A DNA stretch of 24,308 nt from Armadillidium nasatum (taxonomy: Eukaryota; Arthropoda; Malacostraca; Isopoda; Armadillidiidae): contig SEYY01006581.1 of assembly GCA_009176605.1 (NCBI GenBank), positions 1-24,308 of the forward strand, written 5' to 3'. Position numbers and translations under genes: made by a program. Shown in pieces: positions 11,945 to 22,081 of this stretch; within the stretch, counting starts at the first letter, position 1; each line of letters begins with the position of its first letter. The notes under the pieces were generated by a model. That model had not been told where the DNA came from. It was given only the letters and a program-made list of their open reading frames with translations, and searched no databases.

Positions 11945-14944
11945 ATGGTTTCTCGTTTGGAAGAACTTTGTGGAATCCAAATGGCGATTGAGCTTGCAAA
12001 CGAATTAGAGTTCAAAAAGGAAATTTTAAGACTGCCAGATCTTCCTGATTTTAGTTTGTGGTATGATGGAAGCGCACCGTGGTTTGAAAATATGGAGAAG
12101 AAAGTAATAGATGCATTGGAGAAATTGCCTTTTGGATTGAGAAAAAAAATACCAATATCTATAGTTATTTTTTGTCTAACTCAGTCTATAGAATGGGCAA
12201 AATTTCATAATGAGTTTGATTTGCCCTTAGATTATAGTTGTTCCTTCCTAGGAAGTTCTTTTTTTACATCAAAAGGAATACTTAATAAAGAAAAGGCAGT
12301 GAGAGAGCTTTTAAAGGACACTGAATTAAGCCCTTCCCTTAAATTTTGTATAGCTTGCCATTACTGTTTGTCTGATGTTATTCCTGTTTTATGGGAGCAA
12401 TTACCAGAAGACAAGAGACCCAAAATTGAAAATAAGGTATTTGAAAATGGTTTTTGTATCGGAGGGCGCAATGAGATGGCTGATTTATGGTCTTACTTTT
12501 TGTTGGGAGAACTTCAATTTATAATGGAAAAAACCAATGACAGTTTTTCATTATACAAATTTAAGAAGTCTTTAAAATTTAATATATCACGTAGAGACTG
12601 CAGAGATGTGGCATTCAAAAAGTGTTTTGAAGAGCTGAATGAATCAGAAAAAGAGGAGGCTCTGATTTTTACTAGAGATAGATTGAATATTTTCTACCTT
12701 AATTATTTGAAGATTTTTAGAAGATCCGTAAGTGATTCACCTCAGTATTTGTTTCCTCTTCAGTTATTTTTACCACTTCAAAAATATCTTGAAATGGCAA
12801 TATTTTTGCTTCGCCATTTAGATGAGAGGCAGTTACAGGTGTTCTTCCAGCCAGAAATGTTGCATTATGTATTGTTTCATTTATTAATTTGGCCTTATCA
12901 ACACATGTTTATGGATATAGTGAGTCAATTTCGGGAAGTTTTACTTGACACTGGATTTTGTTTACTTCTCTACAGGATAGTGAGTTTAATGAAAAATAAA
13001 TCGTCTTCAAAGTTATGTGATTATCATAACATTTTGAGAGATTTTTGGGTTCAAAGTTCTTCACTTTTAAAAAGGTTTTTCTTTCGTTTTGAAGGATTAA
13101 GTAAAAGAGAAAGGAATAGTGCGTTTATGCACGAAGAGAGAGATAATTATTTTATATTTGTCCTTAACTCACAGTTTGAACGTTTAAATTGCTCGCACAT
13201 AATATGTGAGCTTTTTGATTCTACATTTACTATTGAAGATGAAAAAATTATTAGACTGATTTTTTCAAGTGCAACCTTGGGAGATAAATCAGATATTGTA
13301 AGGTTACAAGGTAATAGAATAGGTAAACTATCCTTTGAGGCTTGCGATCTAAGGAGAATTGATTTGTTTATCGAATGTTGTGTACCGAAAGGAGAAATTG
13401 AAAGTTTCAAAAAGGAACTGTTTAATGACGATGATGTAAAAGATGTTTTATTTTCTTTACTTCATGAAGATAAGGGGAAAGAGTTTCAAAAGATTCTGAA
13501 TTGGGCTTTTTCTGCTGAGGAGATAAAAGAATGGCTGAAAAATTTCTTATTATATATGAGACAAGACAGGATACATATTTTGTATTCTTGTAAAAAACTA
13601 AAGTTTATCGATAAGAGTTTGGAATTGGTTCTGTCTTCAAATGAAATTCAAAATTTTAAAGAAAGTGTAATTTTAAATATGCGAGACTTTTTGTTGCATC
13701 ATGAATACATATTTTTAGGAGACTTTCAAGATATTCATTTCTTTTTGGAGTGGATTTTTTCTTCAAAAATCGAAATGGTAAAGTTTAAAAAAGATTTGGC
13801 ATTTGAATCTATTGACTACATGGGCCATTCTTTCCCCATAAATGACTTAAGTGAACTTAAAAAATTAATTAAATGGAGCTCTCTTTCCAAAGAAGAAAGT
13901 AAAGATTTTAAAAGAAAGGTTGCATTTAATGAGAAAGTGATTGACTACTACAGTGAGTTTGTTGCAAAAATACATTTATATAAAGCAAATGCATTCATTC
14001 AATGGGCAGAACTGACAGAAACGGAAGTGAAAAACTTTAAAAGACTTTTAGTATTTAATGTAGAAGGAAATGTATTTTCTTCCTGTGTTTCTTTTATATT
14101 AAATGGTAAACGAGGTTTTGTCAAGAAATTGGTCAATTGGACCCAATTTTCAAAAGAGGAAGTTAGGGAATTTTATTCTCTTTTGCCTGAGAAACTTAAT
14201 CTATATACTCGTATTACTGAAGAAAATACCAAATTAAATAATATAAAAGAATTTTTCAATGGGTTTCCTTTGTCGGAGAAGGAGATAAAAAGACACAAGA
14301 AAGATTTACTGTTTAAAAGTCTTAAACTTATTGAATATTTTATAATGGAAAACAGGTGGGATGAAATGGAAGAACTTTTAGGTTGGTGTTTCTCCTCCAA
14401 AACAGAAATTTGTGAGTTCAAGAAAAATATTCCCTTAAAAATAAACAACATATATTTGGATTTAATTTTATTTCAGAGATTTGATGATGTTGACAAGTTC
14501 TTTACTTGGACAGGCGTTCACAACAGCTTGAAAAAGAGAGTCCTGAAAAAAATTATATTTGACAGTCGTTTTTACCAAATTGTCTTGTGTATGTTTAATA
14601 GCAACATAAGAATGAATAGATTATTAACCTTTTTGTCCTCAAATGACTTATTATCAAACAAATGGAAAGAAAGTGTTTTAATTTATTATTATGATCACAA
14701 AAAGGGAAGTAATTGTTCTGATGTCAATTGCCTTAAAATTCGGAGACCCGATATTGAAGGATTTGAAATGCATCTAGATATTAATCTTCTTTGTGGTGTT
14801 TGTGAATATTTCATAAAAAATTGCAAACGTTTTATAAAATCAGTTGACAAACACAACAACGTACTGAAAGTCCGATCGAAAAGGAAACTTGAATCTTCTC
14901 TTCAAATTAATTCAACAAAAACAAAAAGAAGTCGACATTGTTGA
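11945..14944 (+). CDS. Intact 999-residue helical-repeat protein of unknown function
   Basis: This long uninterrupted frame stands among decayed transposons. The ATG has G at -3 and G at +4, and no in-frame ATG lies between it and the adjacent (TA)n. No signal peptide or clear transmembrane span is visible. Residues 1-470 are Leu/Phe-rich helices including CHYCLSDVIPVLWEQLP (138-154). Residues 478-855 form nine tandem repeats of about 42 residues: S-x2-E-I/V-x2-F-K-K/R, then about 20 residues, then a hydrophobic pair and Trp. The box aromatic (or His) falls at 488, 530, 571, 614, 655, 698, 743, 784 and 825. The closing Trp falls at 520, 603, 644, 687, 732, 814 and 855. An alpha-solenoid scaffold is likely. 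Cysteines at 924, 929, 950, 953 and 960 could bind metal, and a basic tail (975-998, RSKRK...KTKRSRH) looks like a bipartite nuclear signal. I recall similar unnamed proteins in other arthropods, especially spiders; this is unverified. The function is unknown. Confidence 0.88.
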   Translation: MVSRLEELCGIQMAIELANELEFKKEILRLPDLPDFSLWYDGSAPWFENMEKKVIDALEKLPFGLRKKIPISIVIFCLTQSIEWAKFHNEFDLPLDYSCSFLGSSFFTSKGILNKEKAVRELLKDTELSPSLKFCIACHYCLSDVIPVLWEQLPEDKRPKIENKVFENGFCIGGRNEMADLWSYFLLGELQFIMEKTNDSFSLYKFKKSLKFNISRRDCRDVAFKKCFEELNESEKEEALIFTRDRLNIFYLNYLKIFRRSVSDSPQYLFPLQLFLPLQKYLEMAIFLLRHLDERQLQVFFQPEMLHYVLFHLLIWPYQHMFMDIVSQFREVLLDTGFCLLLYRIVSLMKNKSSSKLCDYHNILRDFWVQSSSLLKRFFFRFEGLSKRERNSAFMHEERDNYFIFVLNSQFERLNCSHIICELFDSTFTIEDEKIIRLIFSSATLGDKSDIVRLQGNRIGKLSFEACDLRRIDLFIECCVPKGEIESFKKELFNDDDVKDVLFSLLHEDKGKEFQKILNWAFSAEEIKEWLKNFLLYMRQDRIHILYSCKKLKFIDKSLELVLSSNEIQNFKESVILNMRDFLLHHEYIFLGDFQDIHFFLEWIFSSKIEMVKFKKDLAFESIDYMGHSFPINDLSELKKLIKWSSLSKEESKDFKRKVAFNEKVIDYYSEFVAKIHLYKANAFIQWAELTETEVKNFKRLLVFNVEGNVFSSCVSFILNGKRGFVKKLVNWTQFSKEEVREFYSLLPEKLNLYTRITEENTKLNNIKEFFNGFPLSEKEIKRHKKDLLFKSLKLIEYFIMENRWDEMEELLGWCFSSKTEICEFKKNIPLKINNIYLDLILFQRFDDVDKFFTWTGVHNSLKKRVLKKIIFDSRFYQIVLCMFNSNIRMNRLLTFLSSNDLLSNKWKESVLIYYYDHKKGSNCSDVNCLKIRRPDIEGFEMHLDINLLCGVCEYFIKNCKRFIKSVDKHNNVLKVRSKRKLESSLQINSTKTKRSRHC

Positions 14945-14987
14945 CATTATTTTTAAAACGTCTCTTTTTTTTTTGAATTGTTAAAAT

Positions 14988-14990
<3 letters not shown>

Positions 14991-15052
<62 letters not shown>
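14991..15052. repeat. 62-nt poly(T) tract
   Basis: A pure T run 46 bp after the stop codon of the long ORF. On the minus strand it is poly(A), so it could be the tail of a retroposed sequence pointing left, or simple slippage. It is the wrong polarity to be the A-tail of a retrocopy of the 999-codon gene. Confidence 0.95.
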
Positions 15053-15054
<2 letters not shown>

Positions 15055-15220
15055 TTACAGAAAGATAAAAAAAAACAAAACATGAATGGTTAAAATTTCT
15101 TATTTTTCAGTTCATTTTGTCTTACAAAATTCATTTTATTTCACTTACTTTTATAAAAGTTTTTATTGTAAATAATTTCATGGTAGCTTCAAGTTTAATA
15201 TACTGTATGTTTATATATAA

Positions 15221-15226
15221 AATAAA
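15221..15226 (+). terminator. Candidate polyadenylation signal AATAAA
   Basis: First AATAAA downstream of the stop codon at 14942-14944, about 277 bp away. In AT-rich DNA this hexamer occurs often by chance, so the assignment is weak. Confidence 0.35.
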
Positions 15227-15261
15227 AATTTAACTTCATTTTTCTTTTTAACCATTTAAAT

Positions 15262-15264
<3 letters not shown>

Positions 15265-15298
<34 letters not shown>
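15265..15298. repeat. 34-nt poly(T) tract
   Basis: A second pure T run between the long ORF and copy B of the 1.85-kb repeat. The surrounding sequence (15053-15439) holds no recognised gene. Confidence 0.95.
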
Positions 15299-15300
<2 letters not shown>

Positions 15301-15439
15301 CTTATCTTGTTTTTTTATGATTAGATACAGAAATATTTATTTATTGACATTCCTATTTCACCAATTGTGATAAATAGGAAAGATTAAATTTCGGTATTCT
15401 TTATCACATAAAATAAACCAATTTTAAGTTTTGGTACAC

Positions 15440-17300
15440 AATGAGAATGATATTGATGTATATAAAATGAAAATAGACTCCTTACATTCTATTATTTTTA
15501 TATTGGTGTGAAAAAGTGGGAATCCTTCATATCAATCTGTGTAATGGATAAAATTTCCTGGATCAGATTAGATGGAGCATGATCTCATACACTGATGGTG
15601 TTCAAGTCCATGAGAGTGAAAAAGTATTCCAGATTTTACTGGTAGAGGATGTACATCAGTGAGCACAGCGTTTAGTTTACATAAGAACATTAAATAGAGA
15701 CTGATAAAATGCACAAGGGCCTATCAAGAGTGTCGCAGTCCTCAAAAAGTTAGAAAAGTTGTCATTCCCTGTGAATGGCTTGTCTCATACCCAATTTTTC
15801 CCATGCAAAAATATCATTTCAACCATGCTATATGCCATTTTCAAAAACAAATAAATGGGTCATCCAAATTCTAAACTAACATGCAAAATCCCTCTTATAC
15901 TCATTAAAATATGTTGTCTTAAAAGCAGAGTCAGTCATACTATACCTTGATCATCCATATTTTGATCCAACCTTCTCTTAAGATAAAATATTTACTATCA
16001 ACAATACCTTGTGGTAAACCATTCCAGAAATTAATTACTCTGTTACTGAAAAAATACTTTCTCATATCTAGATGTCATACCTTCTTTATTTCTTTTGTTA
16101 TGACTCCTGTGGTGTGCTCATTGGGATCTAGTAAAAAGAACTCACGTCTACATTGTCAATTGATGAAAACATTTTGAAAACTTAAGTCATATCACCTCTA
16201 AGAAATCATGTTTCTACAGAAAATATCCTCAGTTCTTTTAACCTATCCTTGTAACATTTTCAAAACTCAAAATCATTTCTAGTTGCTCTGCGTTGCACTG
16301 CCTCCATCATATTAATGACTTTTCTTAAATGATGAACTCAAACCTGCGTGCAATACTCAATTAGTGGTCTGACATAGCCATTATAGAGATTACTGATCGC
16401 CGTACTTTTATAATTAATTAACATTGTGGTTTATTTTTCCTAGCAATCTATTGGTTCTATTCCTAGCTTCTAAAGACTGTTCTGATACTTTCAAACTACA
16501 GCTGATAATCACACCCAAATCTTTTCTTTACCCACAGACTCAAGCCATTCCCCATACATTTCGTAATTAAAATTCTTATTAGAATAGCCTGCATGAAGAA
16601 CCTTACACTTTTTATTATTGAAATTCATTTGTCACTTCAGCCCAACCAGGAAGTCTATTTAAATCACTTTAAACTGTTACCCATCTCCCAATATTTTTAA
16701 CAGTAGAGACCAGCTTAGCATCATCATCAAACTTGGAAACTAGACATTTTATTCCCTTATTCAAATAATTAATATAGATTAAAACTAGAAGAGGGCCCAG
16801 CACATAACCTTGAGGAACCCCACTCTTTACCAGCTCCCTTAATGATTTATTGCTATTTAAATCTCAATGAATGATAGTAAGTTGTGTTTTCAACTCGTAT
16901 GATCAAAATTGATTATACTATTTCTATACTTTTAACTTTTTTTTTCAATTTAACATATGATTTGTATTTAAATATCAAAACCTGTAGTAGTTTATAGCAA
17001 TTTAAAGAGATTTGACCTTGCAAATTTCTAGGATTCAGAAGAGGAGAGACTTAGCAAATAAGTTAACATTGTCAAAGCAATTATTTGGATATCAAGTTTT
17101 CAACAGTTTAATTCTCATAAGTGAAACCCATTAAAATATAATGAATTAAGGACTAATAAACTTAGGTAAAAGAAATTATAGATATAATTGCTCAAAATAA
17201 TTAGTATCTCAAAGAAGTAAACCACTTAACTATCACTTTCACTTTCCAAGAAGTGTTACAGAAAAATAATGTTTTTCTAATATAATAATTTTATGTTATA
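15440..17300 (-). repeat. 1.85-kb dispersed repeat, copy B
   Basis: This is a full-length homologue of 4349-6185 in the same orientation, with substitutions and small indels throughout. It keeps about 85 bp at 15512-15596 that copy A has replaced by a perfect palindrome, and it lacks about 20 bp that copy A has near 4770. It begins about 495 bp after the stop of the 999-codon ORF. The two copies therefore bracket that gene and the transposon cluster at 6.5-11.9 kb. Confidence 0.85.
15950..16836 (-). pseudogene. Decayed CR1/L2-type non-LTR retrotransposon reverse transcriptase (copy B)
   Basis: This is the counterpart of the RT remnant in copy A. From 16836 the minus strand reads SGVPQGYVLGPLLVLIYI, then SKFDDDAKLVSTVKNI. 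The catalytic-loop position reads FDDD (16720-16731) where active elements have F/Y-A-D-D and copy A has FDND. The C-terminal RVINFWNGLPQGIV is present near 16010-16055. In-frame stops (for example after WVTV) and frameshifts make it inactive. Both copies share a D at the second motif position, so that change probably predates the duplication. The FDND of copy A then arose after the split. Confidence 0.8.
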
Positions 17301-18124
17301 GAAATTAAAATTTTGTAGTTAAAAGGAAGGTGCAGTGGCGTTTATTCAAAAGTATTTAAGATGAATATTGGAGACTAATATTTTATTTTAAATTTGCACA
17401 TTTCCAAGTTCTAAGTCTTGGTTGCGAAAAGTGCTAAATTAAAATTGAGGTAAATTGAATTTAAAAATAAAAGAATCTAAATTGTAAGATAAAGTAATGA
17501 AGAATGGCTTGTTTCTCTTATCAATTAATTATCAGTTTAGAATTTGATACTTAAAAAGTTTTCATTTATTTAAAAAAAAAAAAAATTTTAATATTGTTTT
17601 TCGCAACTGAATAAAAGTGGAAAGTATTGAAATACGTATTAAGAATTTTTCTGAATAAAAAGGTATAAATTAGAAACACTTTACAAATATATTAAAGTTT
17701 ATATCAAACTTACAACTTTTAAATATGTATAAAAAGAAAGCTTAAGTTTTATAAACAAAGAAAAGTTTTTATCTCTATGAACAAAGTTTTACAAATTAGA
17801 AAAGAAAACTTTAAAAAGAAAAAATCAAGAAGAAAAATGATTATTTTAAGTTGGCAACCCAACAAACGGGTTATGAGAATGAGTTATTTTTTTTTTTGCA
17901 AAATTTTTTTTTTTTTTTTTTTTTTTTTTATTAGAAAAAAAAAAAAGAATTATTAACAACAATGCTTGGGAAAAAAAAGTAAGAAAAATAAATGCATTAG
18001 TACCTGAAAAACGGGATTATCGTCAGTAGCATGTGTCGATTTTAAAATCTTCGCAAAATTTTGTGAAAAATAAAAACTTGAGAAGATCCTCCTTCTATGG
18101 TTAAATATAGTTTACAATATCAAA
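17301..18124. other. Very AT-rich stretch without a recognised gene
   Basis: Contains A- and T-homopolymers (for example around 17570-17585 and 17906-17930) and no coding frame of useful length. Confidence 0.6.
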
Positions 18125-19085
18125 GTCTCATTCTCTTCTTTTAGATCATCAATACGACTTTCGAAGTTCGAGGTATTTTTACTGGTGACATACTTTCCTA
18201 TTTTACTGATTTTATGGTCTTCCGCCCTTAGGAATTATGGGGAGTCTTGTATGGTGGAGCTTGACATTACCAAGGCTTTTGACCGAGTATGGCATGCTTC
18301 TCTGCTCTCCACGTTCCCTTCCTTAGGGTTTCCTCCTCCTTGCTTACTTATGTCTAGTTTTCTCTCAGATCGTTCCATTTCGGCAATTGTAGATGGAGCG
18401 ACCTCTTCCTCCTTTTCTGTCAATTGTGGTGTTACTCAGGGTTCTGTTTTATCTCCAACTTTATTCTTACTTTCATCAACTATCCTCTCAGCTCCACTTC
18501 TAACTGTTCAATCTTATGCTGGTTACTCAACTCCATTCTTCCACTCATTTCAATCTGCTCCCTCTTTTGCTTCTCGTCTTCAACTTTCTGATTCCATTCT
18601 TGCCGATCTGGATGGAATTTCCAGGTGGGGTTGCCCCAACCTTGTGAAATTCAACTCTTTAAAAACTCAATTCCTTCACACCTCCCTCTCAAAAACACCT
18701 CCCAACTTCCCTACCTCCTTCGACGGCTCTCCGTCTTACCTGTAAACAACATTAACATTCTTGGTTTAAACATAAACAATAAACTTTCTTAGAAACCTCA
18801 TATCACAATGTTGCTAGAGTGGCTTCAAAGATGCTGGGAATACTCTCCAGATTGCGGGAATTTTTTCCTTTGAACAGTTGCTCCAATTATTTTAAGGTCT
18901 TATTCGTCCTTGTATGAAGTATTGTTCTCACATTTGAGGAGGGGGGCTCCGGTTCCACCTCTCATTTGGATAGGGTTGAGTCTAAGGCTAAAAGATTAAT
19001 AAACTGTCCGCTCCTTTCAAACTCACTTAACCCTCTGTCTCTGCGACGTGACTTTGGTGCACAATATCTTTTCTATAGGTACTTA
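18125..19085 (+). pseudogene. Decayed jockey/CR1-group non-LTR reverse transcriptase
   Basis: Before the 186-codon open frame, the phrase LLDHQYDFRSS (from about 18140, shifted frame) corresponds to RT fingers 'HQYGFR..RST'. The open frame carries VELDITKAFDRVWH (palm motif A), SSFLSDRSISAIVDG and CGVTQGSVLSPTLFLL (motif B). Motif C is broken: SYAGYST (18515-18526) replaces the YADD that active elements need. Similarity continues to 19085 in shifted frames as INILGLNIN and AKRLINCPLLSNSLNPLSLR, the usual end of the RT domain. The piece is 5'-truncated and followed by a (TA)n tract 45 bp later. The sequence is close to jockey-like elements I recall from decapod crustaceans, which is the main basis for the organism guess. 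Confidence 0.85.
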
Positions 19086-19126
19086 TCTGTAAAGAAAAAA
19101 AAAATCTAATTTAATTATGCTCTGCT

Positions 19127-19129
<3 letters not shown>

Positions 19130-19174
<45 letters not shown>
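19130..19174. repeat. (TA)n microsatellite
   Basis: 45 bp of TA repeat just after the 3' end of the plus-strand LINE remnant. Confidence 0.95.
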
Positions 19175-19177
<3 letters not shown>

Positions 19178-21060
19178 CACCCCACACTTATTTTTTGCTG
19201 GTAATAGGTAATTAATGTTTGATTGCATTGAATTTTACCTTTTACGACGACTTCTCATCGTCTTTACATTTTGGATGAGTTAAAATATGAAAAATTTTGA
19301 CTTTTTTTTTTTTTTTTAAATCAAATGTAATATTTAAAAGTAGAAAGAATGGAACTTCAAGAATCCGAATTTTAAGTCAATTGAATTTTTTTTTCTTTTT
19401 TTTTTTTTGTTACTTAATATTCTTTGCCAATTTTTTAGGCATACTTATTTAAAGGTGTAAGTTAAAAACTTAGGTAATATCTATATAAAAAAAAGTATTT
19501 TTCTAATCAGTTTTTCTCTAGAAAAAAAATATTTCAGACGACTTTTTGCTACAATTTTTTTCCATTTGCTGCAAGCCAGGGTCATCCAGACTTCTTACAA
19601 CTTTCAGAGTTGAAAGGGTGTGGCTTGTTACACGCCATTTACTTTTAATTTTTTTTTTGTATATCCAACTATTTTATTCGAAAAAAAAAATGATTAAATA
19701 AAAACGTTACAGCTAGCTCTATCATTTTTTTTGCATACTCTTCACTATATAGTAAACAAAAAAAATTTAAATTAAAGATATACAATTCACCCAATCCCAT
19801 ATTTACTGTGAAATTTTCATTTGGATCGAATGAATATAATTGAGTTATGAAATTTTCATTTTTTTTCCAGTAAAAAAATGGAACGAAGAACAATTGAATA
19901 ACTTGGTGATATTGTTTAGAGGAAGAAAAAATCTACAATTTTTACTTCGAACAAATCATATTTTTTCCAAAAATATTGACTCAAATTCTGGCACTAAATT
20001 AATATTTGAAAAGAAAGTTATAGTAAAACTAATGAAATACTGGTTGCAGCTTCCGCAGAGTTACTTACTTCTCATTTTTTAGGACTAGTGCATAAAAAAA
20101 AAAAATTATGTTGAAAAATTTTCATTCAAAATCGAAAACTTGCCAATAAAAGGAAAATGACGAATTTGGGAAGTCTATATATACGAAGGTAATTTTTCAA
20201 ATTTTCTGCATATGGAGAATTTCTCTAAAAAGGTAAAATACATTTACAAGACTTTACTGATCTCTTTACTTCAAAGTAAAAAATTTAACCGAATGTTTAA
20301 TTTCAGTCAGGACGCCTTCGCTCGATTTCTGACCTAATAATCATCTATGACTTATTAAGTAATTTATCTACAAAGGTGAAAATTTTATGAATTAAAAATC
20401 GGGTAACTTCAGAAACTGCAAAAATGAATATTATGACCTCATTGTCAGAGTTTAATCCTGTCCCTCTTCTACTGAACGAAGAACTCTTTAAATCTTAAAA
20501 GAAATTGAAACGTTATGAATCATTCTTGTTCACACCTAATCAATTGAAAATGGAAGTAATTTCAACACATTCACATCACAAACCCAAAAATGAACTTGAC
20601 AGAAAAATGATTGAGAGCGCTTATCGATCGTTCTATACTATTTTAACGAAGTGAATAATCTTTAAAATGAGAATAACATATGAATACAAAAATTGACTTG
20701 TTACAAATCTCTATTAACATTTTGATGAGTATCATAGAATTGGGAAAGGAATCCTTTTTCGGTCACAAATCAGTTAAAATATTAATAATTTTTATCATTT
20801 ACTTATTTATTAGAACTTGATGGATTAAAACCGATCTATAAATATTCTTCTTTTGAGGAAAATTACAAGGATTTTTTGAGTGTTTTAATACATTTTTGAA
20901 ATATTAATTTCGCAACACTAAAAGAAAAATTAGTTTTTGCTTTAAAAAGAATATATAAAATTAATATATTTTTCCTTCATAACTTAGGTTATATTCCAAT
21001 CATGTCTGTAATTCTCCAATCTAAATAATTTATCATTCATCCCCTTTATGCTCGCTTGAC
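19175..21060. other. Long AT-rich stretch without a supported gene
   Basis: Homopolymer-rich intergenic or intronic sequence. At 19861-20082 a frame of about 74 codons follows a good acceptor-like tract (ttttttttccag ending at 19870) and reads KKWNEEQLNNLVILFRGRKN. I cannot match this to a family, and the frame has no defensible start or donor, so I do not call an exon. Confidence 0.5.
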
Positions 21061-21215
21061 TTTTAAATGAACCTAGAATTGGAGAGCATCATGAGCTCTC
21101 TCGTGTAGACGCTCTGAACTCGTGATGACCTGAAGGGCAGTATTTTGTCTACCTAGAAGGACGGCATATACCCTCGTAGGTGAGGTCCGCTCTAAAAAAA
21201 GAAAGAAAAAAAATC
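21061..21215 (+). repeat. GC-richer patch with an A-rich tail, possible short retroposon
   Basis: About 130 bp at 21080-21196 are clearly richer in G and C than the surrounding kilobases and contain short self-complementary pieces (gagagc...gctctctc; gtagac...gtctac). They are followed by an A-rich tail at 21195-21212. That body-plus-tail layout suggests a SINE or a retroposed small RNA. I find no convincing pol III A/B boxes and no target-site duplication. Confidence 0.3.
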
Positions 21216-21244
21216 CGTATATCTGTAGTAGTCTCTGATTCATA

Positions 21245-21806
21245 TTGCTGTGGGTTAAAATATGAACTTATATTTGTTTATATTCCTAACTACATTGAAA
21301 ACACTTAAACAATTTAAGGTCACTGTAAATTAACATTGTTTTTAAGTTTTTTTTTTTGTTTGCTTTCACAATTACGATGGGAGAATTTAAACATCACATT
21401 ACTGTGAGTGGTTTTATTACCTTTTGAATTACTTTCATAGTTGTATTCCGTCCATTTAAACAATCTCACATCCACTGCTATGAGTTAACGAGTGAATTTT
21501 GAAACTTTCTTTTTCTATTGGATTATACTTACTACTTGGTATTTAAATAACACCACTGTGACTCAACACCTGTAATTCAAGGTGTATTTTCCTATTACAT
21601 TCATAACTCCATTTATGGACATTTAAATAGTTTGGTACCGTTATGAATTAAACTACTTTACTGATTAAATTCAATGTTACACTCACAACTATTGAATAAC
21701 TTAATATTGTTGTGAATTATCAAATTTTTTTTTTTTAAGTTGCAATTATCTTGGCTTTTACAATTATATTCAGAGTTTTTGAACCACTTTAAACTAACCA
21801 CTTGGT
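21245..21806. repeat. Degenerate tandem array, about 80-bp period
   Basis: A core of roughly catttaaacaat...ccactgtgagttaa recurs with cores near 21304, 21384, 21454, 21541, 21621, 21698 and 21786; a partial unit is at 21245. Intervals are 70-88 bp. Before most cores there is a weaker shared phrase (ttcataactacatt-like). Units are strongly diverged, so the array is old. No coding content is seen. Confidence 0.6.
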
Positions 21807-21886
21807 TAGTAGTACTTCTCTAATTATTAAGACTGTTTTTGCATGTTCATTGCTTTTGTGTTCGTAAATGTTTTAAAATAATGGTT

Positions 21887-21926
21887 CCATAGTTGCCAAG
21901 TTCAGAGTATATATTGGCAACTATGG
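21887..21926. repeat. Perfect 13-bp stem hairpin
   Basis: ccatagttgccaa (21887-21899) pairs perfectly with ttggcaactatgg (21914-21926) around a 14-nt loop. The stem does not extend outwards. It is too short for a typical microRNA precursor. Confidence 0.8.
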
Positions 21927-22000
21927 TGTAGAGGATGCATTATTTGTGCTAGCTTTAAAATAGATCAAAGGGTCACTAGCCTTAAAAAAAAAAAAAAAAA

Positions 22001-22012
22001 ATATATATAATA

Positions 22013-22063
<51 letters not shown>

Positions 22064-22081
22064 TATATATTAATATATATA
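22001..22081. repeat. Imperfect (TA)n with palindromic TTAA-centred interruptions
   Basis: Follows an A-tract at 21984-22001. The TA repeat is interrupted near both ends by ataatatattaatata-type segments arranged symmetrically, which makes the whole tract self-complementary. Confidence 0.9.

Noticed and set aside
13147..14451. Antisense frames of about 90 codons inside the 999-codon gene (13147-13410 and 14173-14451, minus).
   Set aside because: They lie wholly within the sense coding region, have low-complexity Ser/Leu/Phe content and show no independent motif.
14991..15052. The long ORF as a processed retrocopy, because it is intronless and near a homopolymer.
   Set aside because: The homopolymer is poly(T) on the coding strand, opposite to an mRNA tail, and no target-site duplication is evident.
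15947..16177. Plus-strand frame of 76 codons within copy B of the 1.85-kb repeat, and the similar minus-strand frame at 4387-4572 in copy A.
   Set aside because: They overlap the LINE remnant or its 3' flank and are not conserved as frames between the two copies.
19840..20082. Possible exon after an acceptor-like tttttttttccag, reading KKWNEEQLNNLVILFRGRKN.
   Set aside because: No recognisable family, no clear donor, and T-rich tracts ending in CAG are common in this AT-rich sequence.
21887..21926. 13-bp perfect hairpin as a microRNA gene or transcription terminator.
   Set aside because: The stem is too short for a precursor, and intrinsic terminators of this type are not used by eukaryotic pol II. 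It is listed only as a structural repeat.
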